Source: Bacteroidota bacterium (GTDB lineage Bacteria > Bacteroidota > Bacteroidia > AKYH767-A > OLB10). Taken from it: DNA of 64,000 nucleotides. A program made the position numbers and the translations under genes. The stretch covers positions 89,848-153,847 of the forward strand of contig JADJMG010000003.1 of NCBI GenBank assembly GCA_016709725.1. Direction: 5' to 3'. The notes beneath the pieces are model-generated. The model was not told where the DNA came from. It did no database searches and saw only the letters and a program-made list of their open reading frames with translations. This document shows, piece after piece, positions 18,386 to 28,230 of this stretch. Numbering within the stretch: the stretch's first letter is position 1; each line of letters starts with the position of its first letter.

Positions 18386-19264
18386 TTACGTTAATGTTGG
18401 ATAAGGAATATAGTCGGTTTCGTCACCTTCTATTTTCTCAAATGACTGTATTTTCCACTTTTGTTTTGCTTCTTCTATCTTTTCTTTACTTGATGATACA
18501 AAGTTCCAATCAATAAAGCGCTCTTCAGGAAAGGGATCGCCACCAAAAATGTAAAGGGTACTTTTCTCGTGAATTGTAAATTCACATAAATGACCATCTT
18601 TTGTAACTAACATTTGTTTTGGACCATAGACATTACCACCGCTCTCAACTCCTCCTTCCAAAATATATAAACCTAATTCGCCATATAGATGTTCGCCAAT
18701 AGTAAGTTTTTGCTTTGACTTGCTTTTAATTTCAATCATATAAAGTTTACTGTAAACAGGCACACCTGATTTACGGTTAAAGGCTTCTCCTGCTATCAGC
18801 TTAAACTGAATTCCGTTTTGCTCCCAAGTCGGAATTTCTTTTTCAGAAACATGAAAAAATTCCGGGTTCATTTCTTCTAAGTGTTTTGGAAGCGCTATCC
18901 AAATTTGCAAGCCGTGCAAATGTTTTTCAGAATGTCGTAAATATTCCGGAGTGCGTTCACTATGAACAATGCCTTTTCCGGCAGTCATCAAGTTTACGGC
19001 ACCTGGTGTTATTTCCACAGCATTGCCGATTGAATCACGATGCATGATGCTTCCTTCAAACAAAAAGGTAAGTGTAGAAAGTCCAATATGTGGATGGGGT
19101 AACACATCAAAATTGTTACGTTCATTCAACTTTACCGGACCCATGTGGTCAATAAAAATAAATGGACCTACCATTCGCTTCTGACGAAACGGGAGCAACC
19201 TTCCAACCAAAAAGTTGCCAATGTCGGCTGCTCTTTCTTCTATGATCAAATTGATGTTTGACAT
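18386..19264 (-). CDS. Pirin family protein
   Basis: 292 residues, bicupin. The N-terminal cupin has PFIFIDHMGPV, FDVLPHPHIGLSTLTFLFEG and MTAGKGIVHSERT, holding the metal-binding His and Glu residues. The C-terminal cupin has GGDPFPEERFIDWNFV. Pirins bind Fe and some act as quercetin dioxygenases. The start lies 12 nt after the DoxX gene stop, so DoxX, pirin and YgiD are one unit. Confidence 0.92.
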   Translation of the reverse strand: MSNINLIIEERAADIGNFLVGRLLPFRQKRMVGPFIFIDHMGPVKLNERNNFDVLPHPHIGLSTLTFLFEGSIMHRDSIGNAVEITPGAVNLMTAGKGIVHSERTPEYLRHSEKHLHGLQIWIALPKHLEEMNPEFFHVSEKEIPTWEQNGIQFKLIAGEAFNRKSGVPVYSKLYMIEIKSKSKQKLTIGEHLYGELGLYILEGGVESGGNVYGPKQMLVTKDGHLCEFTIHEKSTLYIFGGDPFPEERFIDWNFVSSSKEKIEEAKQKWKIQSFEKIEGDETDYIPYPTLT

Positions 19265-19276
19265 AACAGGAAGAAT

Positions 19277-19693
19277 TTAACGTTTGTGAATATAATTATC
19301 AATCGAATATTTCCCTCCACCAGCAAGAGCAATGGCTAAGTATATGGTGGAATAAAGCAAAGCGAGTTCTTGTTTTCCAAATCCATCATCAGCATGAACG
19401 ATGAAGGCGGCAACCAACATCGTAATCAATAATGGAATTGCGGAATAGCGTGTAGCCAAACCTAAAATCAAAAAGAGGGAACAGAGTACTTCTGCAAAAA
19501 CAACAAGGACGATGGAAGCAGTAACACCAAGTCCAATGGGGTCAGCAAATTTTATAGGATCATCACCGAATAGTTTTAAAAACTTACCCATACCATGTGT
19601 TAACATAAATCCTCCCGCTGCTAAACGAATTGTTAGCAATGCAAAGTCAATGTTCTTGGGATAATTGCCCGGATTGAAAATAGCTTTATTCAT
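19277..19693 (-). CDS. DoxX-family membrane protein
   Basis: 138 residues with four membrane helices. DFALLTIRLAAGGFMLTHGMGKF at residues 16-38 and LVVFAEVLCSLFLILGLATRYSAIPLLITM are typical of DoxX. It heads the DoxX-pirin-YgiD operon. DoxX-like proteins work in quinone or redox-linked processes, which suits the neighbouring dioxygenase and pirin, but the link is inference. Confidence 0.88.
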   Translation of the reverse strand: MNKAIFNPGNYPKNIDFALLTIRLAAGGFMLTHGMGKFLKLFGDDPIKFADPIGLGVTASIVLVVFAEVLCSLFLILGLATRYSAIPLLITMLVAAFIVHADDGFGKQELALLYSTIYLAIALAGGGKYSIDNYIHKR

Positions 19694-19835
19694 TTGATTT
19701 ATATTTTATACGTTCCAATAAATGTTCGATTCTGCATCCTATGCTCCCATGCAAATGTATATAGAAATTTAGATGATTAAACGACTATTCCCTTGGATAA
19801 ATGAATTCTCCGAATATAAATTCGTCATTTTCTTT

Positions 19836-21053
19836 TCAGTGTTCTTTTAGCAAGCTAAAAATCGTGTAACCTAACAATACAAGTGTGGTCAATATTCCCA
19901 ACACACTTATTACAGGAATGTTTTTTATATTCAGAGGAATACGATACGGTCTGGGCATCTCTTTTTCACGAATGCGCAACACGATAACCGATAAGTTTAC
20001 CACAATGAAGGTAATGAAAATAAAAACGGTAGCAATACGGGCAATGATCTCAATATTGCCAATTAAGGCAAAGGCAGCCATCAACAGGAGAATTAGAACA
20101 AGAGCAATAAGTGGCGATTTGCTGTTGGGTGAAACATAGGAAAACAACTTTAATGCTTTAGTTTCCTTGGCAATGTTGAGCAAAACACGTGAACTTCCTA
20201 CCATGTTAGAAAGAATGGTGTTGCTCGTAGCAAATAAAGCAATCACCGAAATGATGATAACGCCCGTTTGGCCATAATCTTTTCCAATGATCATTGCCAA
20301 TGGACTAGAAGATTTTCCTAATTCTAGATAGGGAATTACACTGACCGCGCTAATAGCAACCAAACTATACATCACCATGACAATGGCACTTGCAGCAAAT
20401 AGTGCTTTTGGAATATTCTTTTCAGGAGATTTAGTTTCTTCCGCCAACTTTACGATCTCTTCAAATCCAATGTATGCAAAAAAGGCAAGAGCTGAAGCCG
20501 CTAAGATTCCGTTGTTCCCTTCAGGTGGTGATTCCAAGTAATTCACATCTCCCAGATAGGGTAGGGCGACATAGATGACAAAAAACAAACCTCCCGCTTC
20601 AATAATAGTGAAAATGATATTGACTATGGAAGAGCTTCTGATACCAGTTGCATTTACTCCAAAGAGAAGTAGAATTATTCCCAAAGCGTTCAACAAAATA
20701 TTGGTCCCGATCAGTCCGCTCAAGTAACCTGCAAAACCAATGGCTACAGTGGCTCCACTGATGATACCATTCATGGAAATGGTAATGCCTAAAAATACGC
20801 CTACCTTTTTTCCGAAAGCCTTTTTAGCATATTCATATTCTCCACCGGCTTTAGGAAATGCCGAACTCAATTCAGCATAGGAGAACGCAGTGAATAATGC
20901 CGACACTGCGGCTATTAAAAAGGAAAGCCAAATAAAATTTCCCGAAAGACCAGCGACCTTCCCGATGAGAGTATAAATGCCAGCACCCAAAATAGAGCCT
21001 ACTCCAAAAAAAATGCATTCAGTAAGCCCTAACGTTCTTTTTAATTCTGCCAT
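19836..21053 (-). CDS. APC-superfamily amino acid permease
   Basis: 405 residues, about 11-12 helices. Family signatures are LGLTECIFFGVGSILGAGIYTLIG in helix 1, AFPKAGGEYEYAKKAFGKKVG, and SALAFFAYIGFEEIVKLAEETKSPEKNIPKAL. It is shorter than typical 450-500-residue members at the C-terminus. Substrate is probably an amino acid, identity unknown. Confidence 0.9.
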   Translation of the reverse strand: MAELKRTLGLTECIFFGVGSILGAGIYTLIGKVAGLSGNFIWLSFLIAAVSALFTAFSYAELSSAFPKAGGEYEYAKKAFGKKVGVFLGITISMNGIISGATVAIGFAGYLSGLIGTNILLNALGIILLLFGVNATGIRSSSIVNIIFTIIEAGGLFFVIYVALPYLGDVNYLESPPEGNNGILAASALAFFAYIGFEEIVKLAEETKSPEKNIPKALFAASAIVMVMYSLVAISAVSVIPYLELGKSSSPLAMIIGKDYGQTGVIIISVIALFATSNTILSNMVGSSRVLLNIAKETKALKLFSYVSPNSKSPLIALVLILLLMAAFALIGNIEIIARIATVFIFITFIVVNLSVIVLRIREKEMPRPYRIPLNIKNIPVISVLGILTTLVLLGYTIFSLLKEH

Positions 21054-21220
21054 CTATGGTTACTGCCTTTTAACTTTAACAAAGTTGATTATTTCTGGAC
21101 AGGAAATGTTATACAATCTGATATAAAAGTTACATCATTCACACATTTTTTATTGAATTAATTCATCACTGTCTTTGGTTATCATTTGTAATTAAAATTT
21201 GTGCTTTTAGTGAAACGTTG

Positions 21221-21808
21221 TTATTGTCTGTCCACTGTGTAATTAAGTTCAGTCACCCCGCAAGTAAATTGATGCGTAGTAAGGAGATTTAGTTTTATTT
21301 TGTCCTTGATGTCTACGAACAAAGGAATACCTCGTCCAAGAATGATGGGATTAACAAAGAGCCAATAACCATCAATTAAATTCAATTGAATGAGTGAATG
21401 AGTTGCGGTTGGGCTCCCAAAAAGCAAGATGTCTTTGCCGGGTTGATTTTTTATTTCATTTATATTTTCAGCAAGGTTGTCGCTAATAATTTTTGTGTTT
21501 GATAGTTCTGCATCGCGAGTGCTATCGTTATTCAATGTTTTTGATAAAACCAATTTGTGTACTTTGCTATACCACTTGGAATGTTCAATTTCATGCTTGG
21601 TCGCTGTTGGCTTAGCTCCTGCGGAAGGCCAATAGCTTTCCATCATTTGAAATGTGACTCTACCGTACAATGCAGTGTCGCCTTCACTTATTCGCTTTCC
21701 GACAAAATCAAAAATTTCATCATTCGCTTTAATCCAGTCCATTTCTCCATTGGGTCCTGCCACAAAACTGTCCAGCGATATGTGCATAAATGAAATTATT
21801 TTTCTCAT
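21221..21808 (-). CDS. Dihydrofolate-reductase-like (RibD C-terminal) protein
   Basis: 195 residues. MHISLDSFVAGPNGEMDWI, LYGRVTFQMMESYWPSA and GKDILLFGSPTATHSLIQLNLIDGYWLFVNPIILGRG are the standard motifs of RibD-C/YyaP-like reductases, with an NADPH-binding fold. It lies 9 nt after a paralogue (21818-22411), so both are co-transcribed. Physiological substrate unknown. Confidence 0.9.
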   Translation of the reverse strand: MRKIISFMHISLDSFVAGPNGEMDWIKANDEIFDFVGKRISEGDTALYGRVTFQMMESYWPSAGAKPTATKHEIEHSKWYSKVHKLVLSKTLNNDSTRDAELSNTKIISDNLAENINEIKNQPGKDILLFGSPTATHSLIQLNLIDGYWLFVNPIILGRGIPLFVDIKDKIKLNLLTTHQFTCGVTELNYTVDRQ

Positions 21809-21817
21809 GTGATTTTA

Positions 21818-22411
21818 TTATTTACTGATAGCGGTTGGATGTTTATTTTCTCGATTTGGTTCGTAAAAAAGTAAAACATTTCCCGATATAAATGTTTTTG
21901 TTTTGATGAGGGTAAGAGGTGATGGTTCGGAAGTTTGTTTGAACAATGGATTGCCTTGTGCCAAGATGATTGGATTGATCATGATTCTATATTCATCAAT
22001 TAAATCCAATTCTCTAAATGTTGAAGCTAGGGTTGCACTTCCAAATAGAATGAGATCTTTGCCGGGCAATAGTTTTAGTTTTTCAACTTCTAAAAATACA
22101 TTATCTTTAATTAGCAGGGTATTATTCCACGTTGCTTTTTTCATTGTTTTTGAAAATACAAATTTAGCTTTAGCATTCATCAAATTTGCTATAATGGGTT
22201 CATTTGTCATAGCATCCGATGTAGTCCAATAACTTGCCATGAGTTCATACGTTTTTCGACCGAAGATTATCCCATCAACAGCATTGAGTTGTTCGTAAGC
22301 AAAGTCATTAAATTCGGCATCCACATGATGCCAATCCAGATTATGATTTAGTCCCTCAAAAAACCCATCTAAGGTTACCATATTGAATAGAATAATTTTT
22401 CTCATCTTCAA
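21818..22411 (-). CDS. Dihydrofolate-reductase-like (RibD C-terminal) protein
   Basis: 197 residues. MVTLDGFFEGLNHNLDWHHVDAEF, IIFGRKTYELMASYW and GKDLILFGSATLASTFRELDLIDEYRIMINPIILAQG show the same reductase family as the next gene. Together they form a tandem paralogous pair, with this the first gene. Low residue identity outside the motifs suggests an old duplication. Confidence 0.9.
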   Translation of the reverse strand: MKMRKIILFNMVTLDGFFEGLNHNLDWHHVDAEFNDFAYEQLNAVDGIIFGRKTYELMASYWTTSDAMTNEPIIANLMNAKAKFVFSKTMKKATWNNTLLIKDNVFLEVEKLKLLPGKDLILFGSATLASTFRELDLIDEYRIMINPIILAQGNPLFKQTSEPSPLTLIKTKTFISGNVLLFYEPNRENKHPTAISK

Positions 22412-22460
22412 TTGTGCATAGCATGGAATTTAGGGAAATATTTTTCCATCACTTTTAAAT

Positions 22461-23447
22461 TTACATTAAGATGTTGTTGGATGGTGTGATGGGATCGGGT
22501 AGTGGGCTTTCGTCAAGCATATCTCTCAAATCAATTTCAATGGTTCGACATAGAGCAGCCATCGGAATATCATTTGCGCCACCTTCGAATGGATTTTCGG
22601 TTGCTTCGCCTACTTTTTCCATGGAAGTGAAAACCCATGAAACGATCACTGTAAATGGAATGGTCAGCCATACAAAATGTTCACCCAATTTTTGAAATTC
22701 GTTGAGCATGCCAAAGGGCAACATCAAAACCAACAACCAAACAAAAATAAATTGATGCTAGCAAATTGTCGGGGGTATGGAAAGTTTTTAATGCGTTCGC
22801 ATTTGCCTTGATGGTCATATAAATCAGCCAATCGCCTTTCCATTTCTACATATTCGTAGTGTTCAATTTTTCCTTTAGCTCTTAATTCTTTCATATGCTT
22901 CGATTGTAAAGCTATCAATTGTGTTGCCCTTATTTTTCTTGCCAAGCACATAATTATTTTCTTCTTCCGTAAGGTATTTTCTTAACTCTTCTTCTAATGT
23001 ACTTTGCCATTCAGGAACTGAGTAATAATTGCGATATTCAATATTGTAATTCTTGTTGGAGTTTTCCCAAGTTTGTGGTTTCCGTAATTGAAAGCGTAAG
23101 GCAGTCAGCCAAGCGCAATGTCTGTAAATCAATTGTTCGATTTCGGATTTGTCGGCTTTCACAAAATCTTTACTCATCATTCCCCAGGTTCGACTGGTGT
23201 TTACAATCGCGCCCCAAATTTGTCTGGCTTCCCAAAGGCGATTGTAAGTTTGAGTGTTTTTAAAACCTACAACAAAAGCAGCTGCAGTGCCAACCAATGC
23301 CACGGGTACCCACGGTAAGGCTATCCATTTTAGATCGAAAACTTGAAACAAGATCGTTGGGATCGAGGCTAAAATTATCAAGACATAAATATCCCGTCTT
23401 GTCCATAGTAAAAATTCCGAAATTTTGTAATGACTACCTGTATGCAT
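22461..23447 (-). CDS. Bestrophin-like chloride/anion channel, frameshifted
   Basis: Three overlapping frames form one gene of about 329 residues. The first gives MHTGSHYKISEFLLWTRRDIY, two helices and GFKNTQTYNRLWEARQIWG. The second starts at about 22935 with IRATQLIALQSKHMKELRAKG and CERIKNFPYPRQFASI. The third, after about 22747, gives the membrane helices and ENPFEGGANDIPMAALCRTIEIDLRDML, the family C-terminus. The second break needs one T in the T5 run (A5 at 22743-22747). The first is best repaired by removing one G near 22927-22930. Function follows the bestrophin (UPF0187) family. Confidence 0.85.
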
Positions 23448-23495
23448 ATTATTGTAAATTTAAATGATGGGTAAATTTACAGATTATTATTTCAA

Positions 23496-23583
23496 TCAAT
23501 ACCCGCATTCATTTTTAACTACTGTTCCGACAGACCACATATTTCCGGCAAAGTCTTTAAAGGTCGCCCTTCTGTCAGGGTCT
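23496..23583 (-). pseudogene. C-terminal remnant of a glyoxalase/VOC protein
   Basis: The minus frame gives DPDRRATFKDFAGNMWSVGT followed by nine more residues. This matches the last strand-loop of VOC proteins, where GDRRATFKDPFGNxW is usual. A stop lies directly before it and no upstream part is present, so only the tail of the gene remains next to the bestrophin gene. Confidence 0.5.
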
Positions 23584-23643
23584 TATAAAGTTGGGAAGTC
23601 TACTTAGTATTTTGATAAATGGTAATAAATGTAACTATAAAAT

Positions 23644-24615
23644 TTAATTCCTAGTTCTATCTACTTTCAATAATTTACCTTTTTTAAGGCTTCTACCAGA
23701 TGAGTTTATAATTTCAAATATATAAATTCCTTCAGGCATAAAACTGACATCTATAGCGTCACTATTTGATATTTCTTGTTTCAAACAGATTTCACCTAAA
23801 GAATTGTAAATAATTATTTCTGCATCTAAATTCCATTTTGTTTCAAGATACAAAAAATCCACAACAGGATTTGGATTAATTGTAACAAGATTGTTTGCTG
23901 TAAAATTAGTAATACCTGTTTGCTCAAAGCAACCTAAAGAATCTGTAGATACGCAAATTTCATCAATAAAATAATATGCATTCCATCCAAAAGTTACAGG
24001 AGCAACTGAATTCACTGTTGTTAGAGTATCGTTAAAGTGATTTCCAATCGAAATATGCGTGTAATTACTATCGGCAACAAACGAACCTTGAATCGTGGTC
24101 CAATTAAGAGTGTCGGTTATTACGGAGGAAGAAAAAACATGAGCCGAATTAGAAATGGGAAGAGCTGTTATTGATGAAGTAAGAAACTTTGCTCCAATAT
24201 TATTAACAGCATGAGAAGACGAGTTCATGCGCACTACCCTTATATAAACAAAGTATTTTGTACCAATAGAAAGTGTTTGCGATAAAGAACCCGTAGCATA
24301 CTCTCTTTGATTTGGATTATATCCATTTGCAAAGGAACTATAACAAAGCATTCCGGCATATCCATCGCCACTGAAAGGCTGTTGGTAACCGCAAACATTT
24401 TGTGGAATTCCAGTAAGCGGCGAGGTTACAGCACAGGTATGATAAAAATCGGGAGTTCCTAAAGACACAACCCATCCTGTAGCTTGGTTGATCGCACCCA
24501 AGGAAAAGGGGCATAATGTAAAAGTTTCAAAACTCCCATTTGTAACAAGATTTTGAGATTTTGAATGTGTACAACACGAAATGAAGATTAGAACTAAAAT
24601 TAATTTGAATTTCAT
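23644..24615 (-). CDS. Secreted protein with T9SS type A sorting domain
   Basis: 323 residues. A signal with cysteines (FISCCTHSKSQ) is followed by NLVTNGSFETFTLCPFSLGAINQATGW, an opening shared by many Bacteroidota surface proteins with a carbohydrate-binding-like beta-sandwich. The C-terminus has VTINPNPVVDFLYLET, then GIYIFEIINSSGRSLKKGKLLK, the T9SS sorting domain. No catalytic motif. The partner or ligand is unknown. Confidence 0.82.
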   Translation of the reverse strand: MKFKLILVLIFISCCTHSKSQNLVTNGSFETFTLCPFSLGAINQATGWVVSLGTPDFYHTCAVTSPLTGIPQNVCGYQQPFSGDGYAGMLCYSSFANGYNPNQREYATGSLSQTLSIGTKYFVYIRVVRMNSSSHAVNNIGAKFLTSSITALPISNSAHVFSSSVITDTLNWTTIQGSFVADSNYTHISIGNHFNDTLTTVNSVAPVTFGWNAYYFIDEICVSTDSLGCFEQTGITNFTANNLVTINPNPVVDFLYLETKWNLDAEIIIYNSLGEICLKQEISNSDAIDVSFMPEGIYIFEIINSSGRSLKKGKLLKVDRTRN

Positions 24616-25533
24616 TTTATAAATTTTTAAGCTTTGTTAACAATTTCGTATTTCTGATTAACTTTAAATTTTATAATAGTTTGTCTCATCTAATTTTTAC
24701 AACCGGACATGATTTCTGCTTTAGACCAATAAATTCGACAACCAGTTGCTTTTTCGCCCCCCATTCACTAACAAATATAAATAATTGTATGAATAAATTA
24801 TCATTGAATGCAAGTAAATTTTCAATAAATTATTCGAATGTTTGGCATGTCGAGATATTTTGGTAAGTAATTTTAATTACCATCGTAAAACCTGCCATTT
24901 TAACGCTAATCCTAATCCTAGTGAATTGAGAATTGGACTTTCTTTTTGCGATCTACAATCAAATTTTACAACGAAGGAAAAGGAATATCTTATGCTTTTT
25001 TGTTCAGATTTGAAAAAGTGTTTTTTCGAAGTAGTAAAGTAATAAATAATGCATCAGAATTTTTATTAATATTTCCGAGCAAAGCGTGTTAGGTTCTTTA
25101 TCGTTTGTTGGGAAAAGGGGTGTTGAAGTTCACAATTCAAGATTAAAAAGCTTGCATTTATTTCTCAAATTCATTTAGAATTAAAAAATCATAAGAGATA
25201 ACTTCATCCTATTTGACACAGCACTCATTCTAGTAAAATTTTTCAACTATTATTAGGTTATTAAAACCCTCAACCCTTTAAGTAATTTCACATTGAAATT
25301 ACTTCGCATTTCAAATATGAATTTTATTTTTAAAAGATTTTGTTGGCAGATTTTGTGACATGGAGTTAATTTTTCTTCGTTACTTTTTTTCAATCCCTCT
25401 GATTTTTGTACACGCAAAGCACAAAGACTTTGAGTGGACTTGAAAGAGAGAGAGGACACTAAGTTAAGGGATAGCTCACCTTCGGAAACCTTGGCCAGAG
25501 CATGGCGATTAACGAGAAGATAAAATATGATTA
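24616..25533. other. Intergenic, no convincing gene
   Basis: 918 bp, AT-rich. Short frames exist on both strands but none shows family motifs or coding character. A perfect hairpin lies at 25280-25304. Confidence 0.5.
25280..25304. repeat. Perfect 11-bp inverted repeat
   Basis: AAGTAATTTCA-CAT-TGAAATTACTT, a hairpin with a 3-base loop. There is no T-run beside it, so it is more likely a protein-binding site or structural element than a terminator. Confidence 0.5.
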
Positions 25534-26415
25534 TTACTCAGGTACTGTAAAATCAAAAGTTGTAATGTTCCCCAAGATCACCGGCAATTTACTCCACGTT
25601 TCTATTGAATTCCTGTGTTTGATTACAATATAAAGTGATCGATTAAATAATGCATTTGAAAGCAAAACTGAAGTATTTCCATTGGAATATAAAATTGCTT
25701 TGGCCGAAGCAACTTCGATGCTCGGATTTTGCGAGTCGTGGAGTGCGATTGTTATAGAATCACATGCGGTTGGATCATTGCTCAAGGTATTATTAAATAA
25801 TACAGGTAGCATTAAATTATTCCCCACATAATATCCTTCAATGAATAATTTGAGTTGAAGTGAGGGCGATGGAATTACTGATGGATTTTGATTCGCGGCC
25901 ATTAGACTTACCCATCCATCACTCATTCCACCCTTATATATACCCGGACTAGCATTCAGCCCCATTGCGGTTACCTGACTAAACCCATCATTACTACCAC
26001 CTGTATAAATATTGGGAACCGCATTTTGGTTACTGACATTTACAATTGAAAAACCATCATTGTTGCCCCCAGTGTAAATATTAGGAATCGCATTTTGGTT
26101 GATGGCACTGATAATAGAAAATCCATCATTGCTGCCACCGGTATAAATATTAGGAACAGCATTTTGATTGGCAACACTTACAAAGGAAACCCCATCATTG
26201 CTACCACCTAAATAAATGGAAGGACCTGCATTTTGGTTGCTAACATTAACAAATGAAAATCCATCATGACTACCTCCTTTATAAATATTAGGAGTTGCGT
26301 TACTATTACTCGTACTAGAAAACGAAAAACCGTCATTAATGCCTCCATTGTATTGGGCATTAACACTCAAAGCGCATATAGTCGCTGCTAGCAAAAGCAG
26401 AGTCCTTTTAAACAT
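25534..26415 (-). CDS. Secreted GGSNDGFS-repeat protein
   Basis: 293 residues with a signal peptide (ALSVNAQ). About seven repeats of 24 residues fill residues 25-185. The core reads NIYTGGSNDGFSxVxxxNQN with small variations. The last 100 residues are non-repetitive, with beta-rich segments (SIEVASAKAILYSNGNTSVLL). The repeat is one I recall from T9SS-exported adhesin-like proteins, but here no sorting domain is obvious. It starts 18 nt after the FGE-like gene, so the two are co-expressed. Confidence 0.75.
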   Translation of the reverse strand: MFKRTLLLLAATICALSVNAQYNGGINDGFSFSSTSNSNATPNIYKGGSHDGFSFVNVSNQNAGPSIYLGGSNDGVSFVSVANQNAVPNIYTGGSNDGFSIISAINQNAIPNIYTGGNNDGFSIVNVSNQNAVPNIYTGGSNDGFSQVTAMGLNASPGIYKGGMSDGWVSLMAANQNPSVIPSPSLQLKLFIEGYYVGNNLMLPVLFNNTLSNDPTACDSITIALHDSQNPSIEVASAKAILYSNGNTSVLLSNALFNRSLYIVIKHRNSIETWSKLPVILGNITTFDFTVPE

Positions 26416-26432
26416 GACGAATTAACTTTTAA

Positions 26433-28061
26433 TTAGCGAATATATAAAACACCTCTGCCGCCTCTGCTTGATGCCCGTGCTGTAGGTGTAAATGTAGTTC
26501 CTCTATCTGAAACAACAAGTGAGCTAGCTGGATCGCCTATAGAACCCCCTCGAAACCTAATCCCTCCTGAACTAGTAACTTCGCAAGTTCCAGAGCAGGT
26601 CGTTGTTGCTGCGAGATTGAGATTACCTTCCATGCCTGGCCAGAAACCAGTACCACCCACCGAAAGTTGAGCATTTCCGAGTGCAGATAAGATCCCATTC
26701 CCATTTGGAATTAAACGACAGGATCTCCCAGCTTGGCAACCAAGCATGATGCAGTATTCAGGCATATTTCCGCTCATCTCCATTACTCCATAATAGGAAG
26801 ACCCACTTGTGATTCTGTTAGAAGAAGCCGTAGCAAATATTCCATTGCGCAATGGACCAGCGCTAGAGGTAGTTAAATATGCAGCGTTACCTACAGCTAT
26901 AGATGCATTGCTTGCAAGCTCGGAAGCAGTGAAGCTACCTGTTAAAGAATAGCTCGAACCAAAGATCGTATTTGTTCCCCAAGCATATTCTCCTAATGTA
27001 GCAGGATTTCCGCCTGCAGAAGAGTTCCCCCTGCAAATGCGTTCATATTGTAGTTCACTCATTGGGGCAAGTCCACTCCAATCAAGGTAGGCCGCTAAAT
27101 CAACCCATGCTAGGTAATTACAGGCTACCCATTCTCCATCCCCTGCTTCATCATAAACATTATTGCCACTTGCATCACATCCGTAAACTGCTGGAGTAGA
27201 GGTAAGGACTACTCCGGGTGTTTTCACTTCCAAAAAATTTCTAGCTGCACCAAAAGAGAGGGCCGATGTACCAGTAGGGGAGGAAGGTGGATTTGCTGTT
27301 CTTGTAACTTGCTGGTCGTACGTTAAAGTGTTTAAGAAATCACGGTAAGCAGCCTGAACAACTTCATATTTCATACACCATAGGGATTTAAATGTAGGGA
27401 AAGGATCCAGAGTACCAATTGGGTTTGTTGTTTGGATCGTGTCATTACTGTACACATAAATTCCATCCGTTTCTAGTTCTGTATCATCAAAACCATTGGC
27501 ATCACACTTGATAGGTAGCACAGAATTGTTGGTGGCAAGATTATCTGCATAATGAAGAGCATTGACTGATTCCGTAACACCATCGCCATCGCCAAACACA
27601 GGGCGCGAAGTAACAGGTGCGGGAATATATACCATTTCAATTGCGAAGCCTCTCAATTCTATGTCATAAGGAATCGTACTTATCACTCCGATCCGAATAT
27701 TGGTGGCAGACACAGAACCCGTACCCAAATTATTATCATCGCGAAAAATCATCGTCCCGATTTTATTAGAACCCGCGTTTTGGTAATAATCAAACCCGAA
27801 AGGCATTACAATGTTACTGGCCGACATGTTCAAATGTGTCCAATCGCCGCCTGCAGTTTTATACTTAAAGAAAACCCATGCACCATCATAATTAGCAGGG
27901 CCTACATTGGTCCGCCAGCTATTATCCCAGCTCAGATCAAATTTTATCTGGACATTGGAAGGTCCGTTGTTAACGATTGAAACATTCGAGATCACTAGAT
28001 TGTTCGCCTTTGCTACGAAGCAAAAAACAAGAAGGAAGAAAGAAGTAAGTATCTTTTTCAT
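26433..28061 (-). CDS. Secreted formylglycine-generating-enzyme-like (SUMF1) protein
   Basis: About 542 residues from the ATG at 28061, which starts on a signal peptide (MKKILTSFFLLVFCFVAKA). A longer frame to 28118 would precede the signal. An N-terminal beta-sandwich with SNVQIKFDLSWDNSWRT is followed by an FGE-sulfatase domain: SLWCMKYEVVQAAYRDFLN, LAWVDLAAYLDWSGLAPMSELQYERICRG, YGVMEMSGNMPEYCIM and SSGGIRFRGGS. The domain looks like the non-catalytic or divergent group used in Bacteroidota surface systems. Next to the repeat gene. Confidence 0.85.
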   Translation of the reverse strand: MKKILTSFFLLVFCFVAKANNLVISNVSIVNNGPSNVQIKFDLSWDNSWRTNVGPANYDGAWVFFKYKTAGGDWTHLNMSASNIVMPFGFDYYQNAGSNKIGTMIFRDDNNLGTGSVSATNIRIGVISTIPYDIELRGFAIEMVYIPAPVTSRPVFGDGDGVTESVNALHYADNLATNNSVLPIKCDANGFDDTELETDGIYVYSNDTIQTTNPIGTLDPFPTFKSLWCMKYEVVQAAYRDFLNTLTYDQQVTRTANPPSSPTGTSALSFGAARNFLEVKTPGVVLTSTPAVYGCDASGNNVYDEAGDGEWVACNYLAWVDLAAYLDWSGLAPMSELQYERICRGNSSAGGNPATLGEYAWGTNTIFGSSYSLTGSFTASELASNASIAVGNAAYLTTSSAGPLRNGIFATASSNRITSGSSYYGVMEMSGNMPEYCIMLGCQAGRSCRLIPNGNGILSALGNAQLSVGGTGFWPGMEGNLNLAATTTCSGTCEVTSSGGIRFRGGSIGDPASSLVVSDRGTTFTPTARASSRGGRGVLYIR

Positions 28062-28230
28062 TACAGAATTTTTTATCGGCAATAAATGTAAGACAATTAT
28101 ATAATACGAAGCAAGCATTTTTTCTTAAAAGTGCTAAAACCGCAGAGTTTTGATTTCGAGTATTTGTTGCAAATTAAATATGGATGGGCATTCTTATGAC
28201 TATAAAATAGGGTGCCAATGTAATATAGCC

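Noticed and set aside
24681..25459. Small open frames in the 24.6-25.5 kb gap
   Set aside because: No signal, motif or coding pattern. They are short and AT-driven.
25900..26350. Regular DNA repeats of about 72 bp
   Set aside because: They encode the GGSNDGFS protein repeats of the gene at 25534-26415.
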